A DNA stretch of 64,000 nucleotides from Xanthomonas cissicola (GTDB lineage: Bacteria > Pseudomonadota > Gammaproteobacteria > Xanthomonadales > Xanthomonadaceae). The stretch lies in contig NZ_VZPL01000011.1 of assembly GCF_008801575.1 (NCBI RefSeq), positions 39,951 to 103,950 on the forward strand. Direction: 5' to 3'. Every line of letters begins with the position of its first letter. Within the stretch, counting starts at the first letter, position 1. The notes beneath the pieces are model-generated. The model was given only the letters and a program-made list of their open reading frames with translations. It was not told the origin of the DNA and made no database searches. This document shows positions 40,488 to 49,139 of this stretch, piece after piece. The translations under genes were made by a program, and so were the position numbers.

Positions 40488-42533
40488 CTAGTTAGCGCCC
40501 TCCGGCACATGCTCCGGACGCGCCAGGTTGCTGTCATCAATCTCGGTAATGGTGACGCTGCTGCTGGGCCTGGCCTGCGCCTGCGCGCCGGCGTCCTGGA
40601 TCGCCTGCAGGGCGATATCGCCAACGCTCTGCGCATACTCCTGCGCCTGTTCCGGCGACAGGCTCTGCACATATCTCGCGGTGTCTTGCGCGTTCTGGAT
40701 GAGCTCCTCGGGCGAGGACGGCATGCGGGTTGCGAGCGCGGTACCGTCGGGGCCCTTGACCATACGCATGATCTGACCGCCGCCCCAGTTCATCGCCAGC
40801 TCTGCGCCACGCGCCATGGGGCCAGGCATGGTCATCGCCATCAGCGACATGATCGCGCCAGCGTAGTAGGGCGATGAGGATGAGGCTTCGATCAGGCTCT
40901 TGTCTGCGAAGGTCTTGGCCAGTTTCTCCACGCCCAGGGCCAGCGCCATCACCAGGCTGCTGGAGCACATGGCCTTGAAACGCTCCATTGCGTCCTGACG
41001 GGTCGCATGTGCGTTGACCGCCGACTGCATCATCACGGTCGTTACAACGATAGAGTCGGCGACCAGGTCGACCGTGCCGAGGCGGTCGGGCTGGATCAGG
41101 TAGACCGTCAGCCCGGTCACTCCGGCTCCCAGCAATGCCAATGCCAACTTGGGCGCGATGTCGTGGTTGGTCACCTGGCGCGGGATGGTGGCTGGCTCGT
41201 CCTGGTCCACTTGCAGCGCAGTGCTCAGTCGCTTGCTGCATTGGTCCAGCGTCTCCAGCAGATGCGTGCACTGGGCATTGAGAGTGCGGGTGAGCTCGCG
41301 CCCTTGGCTTGGGTCGGTGAACTCGCGACGCGCCTGTTGAAACGCTTCCCGGCCGCTCTCCAGAGCGGCGGTGATCTCGTTGAGTTGCGTGCGCAGTTGC
41401 GCGCTGATCTGGCCGGGCGTCAGGCGTGCACGCAACCGTTGCGCCTGGCGCTGAAAACCGGCGTTTTCTGCAATGCCGGCGCCCAGATGCGACAGCTTGT
41501 GCTGCAGTCGATTGCCAAGCACGTTGAGGCTGTTCCAGAGGAAGGGCGTCAGCACCATCGCCGCGCACGCCGTCGATGCGGCCGCGGCAAATCCCAGGTT
41601 GTTTTCCACTGTTTCGGCTTGGTGCCGCACGGATGGATTGCCGAATTTCTTGGGCAGTTCGGTGGTGAGAAACAATCCGTTGAGCAGAACGGAATAAAAG
41701 TGCATTTCGTTGGCGTCGCGCCCCAGCTGCCCGCCCATCAGCGGGAACGGAAGCCCGTCGGCGGTGGGACGCAGCGCAGATGCCGAGAGCGTCATCACGC
41801 CCTTGGTTGCGGCGGCGATGGAATAGGCGAAGGTCTTGGCCTGGTTGCCCAGCAACGGACTGGGGACCACCAGGGACCAGAGATTGACCAGGTTGGCCAG
41901 CGACTTCAGCACCCGCCCGGTCGCAGGTGTGCCGTGCTCCAGCGGCTGCAGCGCGTCTTCCACGGCCTTGATGTCGCCCAGCACTTGCTGACGGAAGCGT
42001 GCTTCCAGACCGGTTGCCGCTTCGATGGCGTCGCGCAGCTGCGTGATCTGCTGGCGGCACGCGGCCAGACTGTGCGGGGTGCTCTGTTCCGGGTCGGTGT
42101 GGCGCACCATCTGCAGGAATGCGGGATCGTCCGCATGGATCTGCAGCATGGTGCGCAGATCCGCTAGCGACCAGAGATTGGACGCCCCCTTCGAGACCGC
42201 ATCGTAAGCCTGCTGAACGCCGCTTGCCAATGCCGCGTTTGCGCGTGCGGCAAGCGAGGGGGCGGCAAGCGAGGGGGCGGTGGACGGGCCGGCGGCGCGT
42301 TCGGGTGAATGGGCTGGCGGTTCAGCGTCGTGCGAGGGCACCGGCGAAGCGCCGTGCTCGGAGTCGGCGGTGGACGCGCGCGAACGGCTGCGCGGAGTGA
42401 GCACCGACAGGCTGGGGTGGAGCGGCGTTTGCGTCGGCGACGTGGCGTCGGAGACGGGAGCATTGTCGGTATGGATGTCCTGCGATGGCGCCAGAGAAGA
42501 GCGGCCTGCGGTTTGCTGTTGCTTGATCTCCAT
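40488..42533 (-). CDS. xopX: Type III effector XopX family, copy 2
   Basis: About 681 residues. The N-terminus starts MEIKQQQTAGRSSL and is Ser/Pro-rich up to about residue 100. The body from LWSLADLRTMLQIHADDPAFL to the end parallels copy 1, with the same hydrophobic segments and the C-terminal SSSVTITEIDD. A PRSRSRASTADS segment matches the 14-3-3-like region of the other copies. The start at 42533 has an AAGGAAA ribosome site. The 80-base repeat 309 bases upstream is identical to the one 314 bases upstream of copy 3, so their 5' regions share an origin. Confidence 0.85.
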   Translation of the reverse strand: MEIKQQQTAGRSSLAPSQDIHTDNAPVSDATSPTQTPLHPSLSVLTPRSRSRASTADSEHGASPVPSHDAEPPAHSPERAAGPSTAPSLAAPSLAARANAALASGVQQAYDAVSKGASNLWSLADLRTMLQIHADDPAFLQMVRHTDPEQSTPHSLAACRQQITQLRDAIEAATGLEARFRQQVLGDIKAVEDALQPLEHGTPATGRVLKSLANLVNLWSLVVPSPLLGNQAKTFAYSIAAATKGVMTLSASALRPTADGLPFPLMGGQLGRDANEMHFYSVLLNGLFLTTELPKKFGNPSVRHQAETVENNLGFAAAASTACAAMVLTPFLWNSLNVLGNRLQHKLSHLGAGIAENAGFQRQAQRLRARLTPGQISAQLRTQLNEITAALESGREAFQQARREFTDPSQGRELTRTLNAQCTHLLETLDQCSKRLSTALQVDQDEPATIPRQVTNHDIAPKLALALLGAGVTGLTVYLIQPDRLGTVDLVADSIVVTTVMMQSAVNAHATRQDAMERFKAMCSSSLVMALALGVEKLAKTFADKSLIEASSSSPYYAGAIMSLMAMTMPGPMARGAELAMNWGGGQIMRMVKGPDGTALATRMPSSPEELIQNAQDTARYVQSLSPEQAQEYAQSVGDIALQAIQDAGAQAQARPSSSVTITEIDDSNLARPEHVPEGAN

Positions 42534-42841
42534 GGTGGGTTTCCTTGATGAAGAGGAGCGGCCAACTCTTACTGGCTGGCGCACATGCATCATTCGAACA
42601 AGCCTGCCCGGCCGGCATAGCACGGTGCGAACTACTGCGTTGCAGAAAGAACCGACCAGGCAGGACGTTGGCAACTTGTGATCGCATGACAGGTTGCTGC
42701 CGGCGCATGGTCGAGTGCGCTGGGAGCGCAAAAATCGCGGTGGGGGTAGCCCCAACCTGCCGGATAGTCGATCGCCGCCAAACTCCAAGATCATTTGTTA
42801 ACGATGTCATCGCAGCCTTGTGTCGCTGGGCAGGCGTTTGC

Positions 42842-42921
42842 GCCGAGCGGTCGGGGGGCCATCGGACAAGGGGCAGCGATGCACGCATCGCTGGCAGGCG
42901 TCGTTGCAGCGCATCGCCACG
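42842..42921. repeat. 80-bp direct repeat, left copy
   Basis: Identical over about 80 bases to 45609-45688. The two copies bracket the xopX remnant and xopX copy 3, leaving a 2767-base unit. This is the mark of a tandem duplication of a gene-plus-flank segment. Confidence 0.9.
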
Positions 42922-43036
42922 GCGGCGTGGTCTGCCCGCTGTTGATCTGGTCCTGTATCGCACCGTTATCGACGTTGGAGGCGCCGACTTCGGCGCGATC
43001 TCGGTAGCGGAGCGATCGGCAGGCGAAGAACGCCGG

Positions 43037-43186
43037 CTAGTGGGCCGGGCTAGCGCTCAAGCTTTGGTCGACCTCGGCCGACGCATCGCTGGAGGACGGC
43101 TGCGATGTCGCCGGTGCTGTCTCCTGTTGAAGTTCGCCAGCTGCTCCGTCGGCCGCCGCCGACGGGTGTACCTGCTTGACGTACAT
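43037..43186 (-). pseudogene. Truncated xopX remnant: 49-codon N-terminal leader
   Basis: A frame of 49 codons starting MYVKQVHPSAAADG, with an AAGGAA ribosome site seven bases before the ATG. It resembles the first residues of xopX copy 1 (MYIKQ, then a QQE-P-S pattern) and its upstream DNA (43200-43335) matches that of copy 1. It is Ser/Ala/Gln-rich, like a secretion signal, and ends at a TAG with no XopX body after it. It is probably the 5' end of a fourth xopX; whether the peptide is made is unknown. Confidence 0.65.
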
Positions 43187-43285
43187 AGAAGATTCCTTAA
43201 GTTTGAAAAATGATGGGTTTCGATGAGAGTGGTGCAGGCCAATGGCGACCAATCTGCATGTGGCCACATCGGCGCGCGGGTGGTG

Positions 43286-45295
43286 CTATTGGCTTGGCCG
43301 CGATTGCAGGGACGGAACTTCCCGCGCGGGGCCCTCAGCTGGTGCACAGCCGGTCTGAGCTTCAAGAGGCGGGTCGGTGTCATCGATCTCGGTGATGGTG
43401 ACGCTGCTGCTAGGCCCGGCTTGCGCCACGTCTCTGGCTTCCTGGATCGTTTCCAGCATGGATTCCCCCGCGATCTGCTCGTACTGATCCAACTGTTCCG
43501 GTGTCAGGCTGATCAGATACGCCAACGTGGTTCGTGCCCTCTCCTGCATTTCTTCGACAGAGGAGGGAGCAGTGGTTGCCAGCGGAGTTCCCTCCGGTCC
43601 GGTGAACAGGCGCTTGAGTTTGCCTCCTGCGAAGTTCATCGCCAACTCCGCGCCGCGTGCGATCGGGCCCGGCATCGTGACCGCCATGAGTGACATGATG
43701 GCGCCGGCATAGAACTGCGCGTTGGGCGAGGACTCGATCAGGCTCTTGTCCGCGAACGTCTTGGACAATTTCTCTGCGCCCAGGGCAAGCGCGATGACCA
43801 TGCTGCCGCCGCACATGCCCTTGAAACGTTCCATTGCGTCCTGCCGCGTGGCCTGCTTGTTCCATGCCGACTGCGCCATCACGGCCGTGACGATGCAAGT
43901 GTCGCTTAGCAGATTGATTGTGCCTAAACGATCTGGTTGGATAAGGTAGATCGTCGAGCCGGTCACCGCAGTGGCCAGTATCATCAGTGCCACCTTTGAG
44001 GATAGATCCTGGTTGTGTAGTTCGCGCGGCAGACTCGCCGTCTGCTCGCCATCCAGATGCAGGACGCTGGCGAGCCGTTTGCTGCACGCGTCCAAGGTTT
44101 CCAGCAGGTGCGTGACTTGTGCATTCACCGTCCTGGTGAGTTCACGCCCTCCATCCTGATTGACGAAGCTGCTGCGCGCCTGCTGAAAGGCGACGCAGGA
44201 GGCGTCCAGTTGTGCACGGATTTCCTGCAGCTGTAAGCGCAACTCTTGATTGATTCGTGCCGGCGTCAGGCGGGCACGCAGTTGCTGCGCCTGGTTGTTC
44301 AGACCCGCTGCCTGTGCTGCGGCCGCGCCCAGGCGCGCTGTGCTGTCTAGCATCGTGCTGCCGAGTTTTCTGAGGCTGTTCCACAGGAATGGAGTCAACA
44401 TAATCGCAGTGAATGCCACAGAAATGCCTGCGGCATATCCCACACTTTGGCTAACCGCCTCGGCGTTTTTGCGTAACCCCTGATCGCCGAATTTCTTTGG
44501 GACTTCGGTGGTGAGGAACAATGCGTTGATCAGTGCGTTGTAGAGATGCATTTCGTTTGCGTCGCGCCCCAGCTGGCCTCCTGCGAACGGGAACGGCAAT
44601 CCATCGGCGCTGGGGCGCAACGCCGAAGTCGACACCGCAAGCACGCCCTTAGTGGCCGTGGACATCGTGAAGGCGAAGGTTTTTGCCTGCTTGCCCATCA
44701 GCGGGCTGGGAACCACGACTGGCCAGTAATTGATGAGATTGCTGATCGACTTCAATACACGTGAGGTGGCCGGTGTTGGGTGGTCGAACGGCTGCAGGGC
44801 TTGAATTACCTTCTGGATGTCGCCCAGCAACTGCTTGCGCTGATGTGTTTCCAGCCCCTCTGCATTGTTGATGAGCTCGCCGAGCTCCTCCATTTGCTGT
44901 CTACAGGACGCCAAGGTGTGCGGCGTGGCGCGTTCCGGATCGCTACCGTGCAGGATCGCCAGAAATGCAGGATCGTCTGCGTGCATCTGCAGCATCGTGC
45001 GCAGGTCGGAGATCGACCACAGGTTGGACGTGGCTCGCGATACAGCGTTGGATGCATAACGGACGCCTTCTGCCAGCGCGGAATTCGCGTGCGCAGTGAT
45101 AGTTGCCGGAGCCGATGTGGCAGATGAGGCGCCAGACCGGATGCGCGAGGGAAGCGCCGCCAACGCCGGGTTGACCGGAGTCGGTGAAGGTGGTGCCGCA
45201 GTCTGCAGTTCCACGGTACGTTCATCACGTTCTTGAGCGTTCTGCAGCACGACCGGCGAGGATGGGCCCTCCGACGACGCTTTCTTGATCTCCAT
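43286..45295 (-). CDS. xopX: Type III effector XopX family, copy 3
   Basis: 669 residues, starting MEIKKASSEGPSSP. The body from LWSISDLRTMLQMHADDPAFLAI parallels the other copies, including SRIRSGASSA at the 14-3-3-like position and PSSVEEMQERARTTLAYL near the end. Its C-terminal tail (AREVPSLQSRPSQ) is encoded by DNA that is homologous to non-coding flank downstream of copy 2, so it has read through into former spacer. The start at 45295 has a GGAGAT site. Reads toward copy 2. Confidence 0.85.
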   Translation of the reverse strand: MEIKKASSEGPSSPVVLQNAQERDERTVELQTAAPPSPTPVNPALAALPSRIRSGASSATSAPATITAHANSALAEGVRYASNAVSRATSNLWSISDLRTMLQMHADDPAFLAILHGSDPERATPHTLASCRQQMEELGELINNAEGLETHQRKQLLGDIQKVIQALQPFDHPTPATSRVLKSISNLINYWPVVVPSPLMGKQAKTFAFTMSTATKGVLAVSTSALRPSADGLPFPFAGGQLGRDANEMHLYNALINALFLTTEVPKKFGDQGLRKNAEAVSQSVGYAAGISVAFTAIMLTPFLWNSLRKLGSTMLDSTARLGAAAAQAAGLNNQAQQLRARLTPARINQELRLQLQEIRAQLDASCVAFQQARSSFVNQDGGRELTRTVNAQVTHLLETLDACSKRLASVLHLDGEQTASLPRELHNQDLSSKVALMILATAVTGSTIYLIQPDRLGTINLLSDTCIVTAVMAQSAWNKQATRQDAMERFKGMCGGSMVIALALGAEKLSKTFADKSLIESSPNAQFYAGAIMSLMAVTMPGPIARGAELAMNFAGGKLKRLFTGPEGTPLATTAPSSVEEMQERARTTLAYLISLTPEQLDQYEQIAGESMLETIQEARDVAQAGPSSSVTITEIDDTDPPLEAQTGCAPAEGPAREVPSLQSRPSQ

Positions 45296-45566
45296 GGGAT
45301 ATCTCCGTTAGGTGGGGTGCACCAAATCGCAGGTTTCGTGTTCTTTTCATGATCTCCACCAGAACACCCAGCTCAAGTGGATTTGCGAACTGGCGCGCCG
45401 CCATCGGAAGTTCCCGGATAGCGATGACAACGGCAGCGACCACCAACGCATTCATCCCGGTGTAGCCGGCTGCGCATGGATGGGCATCGGTGATCCGATC
45501 AGAAGCCTGCATCACAGCGTCGAATAGCGTTTTTTTAAATGCCTATCACATATCCATGTCATCCTG

Positions 45567-45596
45567 TTGACACCGGTATCATCGCAGTTGTAATTA
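45567..45596 (+). promoter_or_regulatory. Candidate sigma-70 promoter of the TonB receptor gene
   Basis: TTGACA (45567-45572), an 18-base spacer, then TAATTA (45591-45596), in an AT-rich patch 124 bases before the receptor ATG. The -35 is perfect and the -10 is moderate. Confidence 0.45.
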
Positions 45597-45608
45597 GAGC
45601 AGGCGCTT

Positions 45609-45688
45609 GCCGAGCGGTCGGGGGGCCATCGGACAAGGGGCAGCGATGCACGCATCGCTGGCAGGCGTCGTTGCAGCGCATCGCCACG
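45609..45688. repeat. 80-bp direct repeat, right copy
   Basis: Same sequence as 42842-42921, starting GCCGAGCGGTCGG. This copy lies 32 bases before the TonB receptor start codon, so part of the receptor's 5' leader was copied into the xopX array, or the reverse. Confidence 0.9.
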
Positions 45689-45719
45689 CCGGCCACGTCC
45701 GGCCTCTACCGGGGATCTT

Positions 45720-48611
45720 ATGAACTGCCGCAGTCATCGCCTTGCCTTGTCGATTTCCGTCTCCCTTGCCGTGACTGCCGCGTGCGCGCCGCCGCTCATG
45801 GCCCAGCAAACCGAACCCGATGCCACGCGCGCCACCTCCACGCTGGATGCGGTCAGCGTCACCGGCTCGCGCATCAAGCGCGCGCAGGTCGAAGGTGCGC
45901 AACCGGTGGTCACCATCAGCGCGCAGCAGATCCAGCAGGAAGGCTTCGCCACCGTCTACGACGTGCTCAACAGCATGAATCAGCAGGGCTCGGTGGAAGC
46001 CGATACCCAGTGGGGTTCGCATACGCCCAACGCCTCGCCGATCAACCTGCGCGACCTCGGGCCGGGGCGGACGCTGCTGCTGGTCAACGGCCATCGCGTG
46101 GCCGATTACCCGCTGCCCTACGGCGGCGAAAGCAACTTCTCCAACTACAGCAATATTCCTTCCGCTGCGGTGGAGCGCATCGACATCCTCACCGGCGGCG
46201 CGTCGGCGATTTACGGCTCGGACGCAGTGGCCGGCGTGATCAACGTGATCCTCAAGCGCGACTATCAGGGCGACCAGGTGCGCCTGCGCGGCGGCACCGC
46301 CACCGAAGGTGGGCGCGACAGTTTCGACGTGTCCTGGGCCGGCGGGCGCACCGGCGAGAACTGGAGCCTGACCTACGCGCTGCAGGCGACCAAGCGCGAC
46401 CCGTTGAGCGGACGCGATCGCCCTGAAATGGACGATTCGGACGACATGTCCTACTCCAACTGGACCGGCCAGAACCGTCTGTACGGCTTCAATCCGTTCA
46501 CCGGTTTGAGCCTGATCGATGCCAACACCAACGAACGTCTGGCACCGCTCGCCGGCACCTGCGCGCGCTTTGGCGGTGAGTTCATCGACGGGCAGCGGCT
46601 GAGCTACAACCAGAACACCGGCGCGCTCACCAATGCCGGCAGTTACTGCGGCGTGGCGCGCGATTACGGCGACTGGGGCCTGGTCACCGGCAGCGAGGAT
46701 TATTCGGCGTATCTCTACGGCACCTGGAAGTTCGGCGAACACACCGAGGCCTGGGCCACGCTGTCCGCCAACCGCAGCATCGGCCGCTGGACCTACGACC
46801 CGCCGTACGCGTACCTGGGCCCGTTCCAGGACGCGGCCAACGGGCGTTCGTTGAACCTGATCCGCCAGCTGACCCGGCGCGAAGCCGGCGGCTGGGACCG
46901 GCTTGCCAACTACAACAAGGAGCAGTCCTGGGATCTGAGCGCCGGCTTGCGCGGCGTGTGGGCCGGCCGTTTCGATTGGGAATTGAGCGTGGGCCGCTCG
47001 CGCTACACTGTCGACGAATACATTCGCACCGTGGACACCGCGCGCGCCACCGACTATTTCCTCGGCAGCTCCCTCGGCACTGCCGCCGATGGCACGTCGA
47101 TCTATGCGATCAACGAAGCGCGCTTGTACACGCCGTTATCGTCGGACCAGTACGACGCGCTGGTCGCCAAATCGCACAACTCGGCGTATTCGTGGGTCAA
47201 TCAAGCCAGCTTCAGCGTGAGCGGCGATGTGGTGCAGGGCTGGGCCGGGCCGATCCGCTTCGCCACCGTGGCCGAAGTGGCAAAGCAGGGCTATCAACTT
47301 TCGCCCGACCCGTGCGCCAACGAGTGCTACCCGGTGGATGTGGTGGACAGCGGCGGTGGCGAACGCATGCGCAGTTCGGCCGGCCTGGAATTCCAGATTC
47401 CGTTGCTCTCCACGTTGAGTGCGAATGTGGCAGGTCGCTACGACCGCTACGGCAATTACCGTTCTTCGGCCGCCATCCCCACCGATGTGGGCACGCAGAG
47501 CGACACCACCTGGAGCGCAGGCCTGGAATGGCGGCCGGTGGAAAGCCTGCTGGTGCGCAGCACGGTGGCCACCAGCTTCCGCGCGCCGGACATGCATTAC
47601 GTGCTGGGCGAACCCAGTTCCACCAACCAGACGGTGATCGATCAGTACCGCTGCATTTCCTCGGGCGCGTACCTGACCGGCGGCTGCAACGACGAGAACA
47701 ACAACATTTTCTACACCGTGGATGTCAAACGTCGCGGCACCCCGGATCTACGCTCGGAAACCGGCCGCTCGTTCACCGGTGGCATCGTGTGGGACATCGC
47801 ACAAGGCTTGTCGTTGAGCGTGGATTACTACCGCATCCAGCTTGAGGAAATGATCAAGGATCTGGACCGCGACGAGATCCTGTCGGCCGAAGCCGGCTGC
47901 CGTACCGGCACCACCATTAGCGGCGGCACTTGGAACAATCCGGGTGGCGCCGGCTATTGCGACACCATCACCTCGCGCGTGATGCGCAATGCCGATGGCA
48001 CCATCGCCAGCATCGAGCGCGGCCCGATCAACCTGGCGCAGATGGAAACCTCTGGTATCGACGCCGCGCTGAAATATCGCCTGGCCACCGCAGGCTGGGG
48101 CAACTTCCAGTTGTCGCTGGACTACAACAACCTGATCGCCTATCGCGAGCAGATCTACCGCACCGACAGCGACGAAAACCGCCGCGACGAACGCGTGCGC
48201 AGCCGCGTGCGTGGCAGCGTGCATTGGGACAACGGCGGCGCCTGGGACTGGACCGTGTACTTCCGCCGGATCGGCTCCATACGCGCCGTCAACTGGGGCA
48301 CCTGCGAACGCTTCGACGACGGCTATCAACCCAGCGCCTCCGATGCGTGCCTGGTGACCGACACCGCCAACGTGCATCTGGGCGAAACCAGCAAGCGTTA
48401 CTTCGGCCGCGTTGGCCCGGCGATCTACTGGAACCTGAGCACCGGCTACAAGATCACCGACCACGCCAAGGTCAATTTCTACGTCAACAACCTCTTCAAC
48501 GAAGTGGGCTACGACCACAAGGAACGCTTCTACGGTTACGGCTTCTACAACACCACCCTGTTCAACCCGATCGGTCGCGAGGTGGCTGCCGAATACGTGT
48601 TTACGTTCTGA
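45720..48611 (+). CDS. TonB-dependent outer-membrane receptor
   Basis: A 963-residue beta-barrel receptor with a signal peptide ending near AQQTEP (residue 28). The plug domain has LDAVSVTGSRIKRAQ (TonB-box-like region), LLLVNGHRVADYP and DILTGGASAIYGSDAVAGVINVI. The barrel carries SFRAPDMHYV and ends in a terminal Phe (YVFTF). It belongs to the large Ton receptor class common in Xanthomonas; the ligand (sugar, siderophore or peptide) is not visible. No TonB partner genes are adjacent. Start at 45720 fits the signal peptide. Confidence 0.93.
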   Translation: MNCRSHRLALSISVSLAVTAACAPPLMAQQTEPDATRATSTLDAVSVTGSRIKRAQVEGAQPVVTISAQQIQQEGFATVYDVLNSMNQQGSVEADTQWGSHTPNASPINLRDLGPGRTLLLVNGHRVADYPLPYGGESNFSNYSNIPSAAVERIDILTGGASAIYGSDAVAGVINVILKRDYQGDQVRLRGGTATEGGRDSFDVSWAGGRTGENWSLTYALQATKRDPLSGRDRPEMDDSDDMSYSNWTGQNRLYGFNPFTGLSLIDANTNERLAPLAGTCARFGGEFIDGQRLSYNQNTGALTNAGSYCGVARDYGDWGLVTGSEDYSAYLYGTWKFGEHTEAWATLSANRSIGRWTYDPPYAYLGPFQDAANGRSLNLIRQLTRREAGGWDRLANYNKEQSWDLSAGLRGVWAGRFDWELSVGRSRYTVDEYIRTVDTARATDYFLGSSLGTAADGTSIYAINEARLYTPLSSDQYDALVAKSHNSAYSWVNQASFSVSGDVVQGWAGPIRFATVAEVAKQGYQLSPDPCANECYPVDVVDSGGGERMRSSAGLEFQIPLLSTLSANVAGRYDRYGNYRSSAAIPTDVGTQSDTTWSAGLEWRPVESLLVRSTVATSFRAPDMHYVLGEPSSTNQTVIDQYRCISSGAYLTGGCNDENNNIFYTVDVKRRGTPDLRSETGRSFTGGIVWDIAQGLSLSVDYYRIQLEEMIKDLDRDEILSAEAGCRTGTTISGGTWNNPGGAGYCDTITSRVMRNADGTIASIERGPINLAQMETSGIDAALKYRLATAGWGNFQLSLDYNNLIAYREQIYRTDSDENRRDERVRSRVRGSVHWDNGGAWDWTVYFRRIGSIRAVNWGTCERFDDGYQPSASDACLVTDTANVHLGETSKRYFGRVGPAIYWNLSTGYKITDHAKVNFYVNNLFNEVGYDHKERFYGYGFYNTTLFNPIGREVAAEYVFTF

Positions 48612-48947
48612 GTGAGTGCGGCGCCTGTGCACGCCACGGTGGTTGCCTTGGCGTGCGGATGTCTTGTGCCTGCACTGCTTTTGGCAGGCCGCAAGACCTG
48701 GCGAGATGACCAGCTCGATCAGCGCGTCATCGATTGTTTGCATCGCGCCGATTGGCGGCAGCGCTATCGCCGCCCGTTGGATTGGCGGTCGCCGCGGAAC
48801 CTGTGCCGACTTCACCGTTCCGGCCGCATGCATTTCAACGTGGGGTTGTGCTGGAGCCTGTGGAGGGACGTTCGCTTCCACCTGCGCCCGGTCCGTTGCC
48901 GATGAAACAGTGGCAACGCGCAAACGTGCGTGGTATCAATGCATCCC
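48612..48947. other. Gap between TonB receptor and aroG leader
   Basis: A GTG frame from 48612 has a hydrophobic start (ATVVALACGCLVPALLL) but no ribosome site and soon becomes Arg-rich, so I do not call it a gene. The 3' end must hold the aroG promoter. Confidence 0.5.
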
Positions 48948-49031
48948 ATGAACGCACCCCGCAGCCAGTTTTACTTTTGGTACTACGGTTTTCCGATGCC
49001 GCTGGCGGAGGAAGGATTGCGCTCACCCTGA
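48948..49031 (+). CDS. Aromatic-rich leader peptide upstream of aroG
   Basis: A 27-codon frame starting MNAPRSQ, with residues 8-15 FYFWYYGF: seven aromatic residues in eight (three Phe, three Tyr, one Trp). An in-frame ATG at 48939 is an alternative start. The frame ends at TGA 49029-49031. It is followed by a hairpin terminator and overlaps a sequence able to disrupt it. This is the standard form of a ribosome-sensed attenuation leader for aromatic amino acids, matching the product of the aroG enzyme downstream. Confidence 0.85.
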   Translation: MNAPRSQFYFWYYGFPMPLAEEGLRSP

Positions 49032-49087
49032 AGGAAACTTCAGCAGCATTCCCGAAAAGCCGCCAGCGCACACATGGCGGCTTTTTT
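49000..49087 (+). promoter_or_regulatory. aroG transcription attenuator (antiterminator plus terminator)
   Basis: Segment 2 CGCTGGCGG (49000-49008) is perfectly complementary to segment 3 CCGCCAGCG (49060-49068). Segment 3 is part of the terminator stem AAAAGCCGCCA (49055-49065) that pairs with TGGCGGCTTTT (49075-49085) around a nine-base loop, followed by more T. Ribosome stalling on the aromatic codons at 48969-48992 would leave segment 2 free to pair with segment 3 and allow read-through into aroG. Expected effect: more DAHP synthase when aromatic amino acids are scarce. Confidence 0.85.
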
Positions 49088-49139
49088 GTTGCCGCCGCGC
49101 CTGGTTCCCTGATGCAACACCGCCCACCGAGACACTGTT

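Noticed and set aside
42627..42651. Imperfect PIP-like site upstream of xopX copy 2 (TTCTT-N15-TTCGC on the minus strand).
   Set aside because: The first half does not fit TTCGB and no YANNNT motif lies 30-32 bases downstream.
45385..45409. Imperfect PIP-like site upstream of xopX copy 3 (TTCCG-N15-TTCGC on the minus strand).
   Set aside because: The first half does not fit TTCGB and no -10 motif is at the right distance.
45225..45515. Minus-strand frame upstream of xopX copy 3 with MNALVVAAVVIAI.
   Set aside because: It overlaps the xopX start in another frame and matches no known protein; the hydrophobic run alone is weak evidence.
48612..48905. Frame after the TonB receptor with a hydrophobic start.
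   Set aside because: GTG start overlaps the receptor end with no ribosome site, then the sequence becomes Arg-rich noise.
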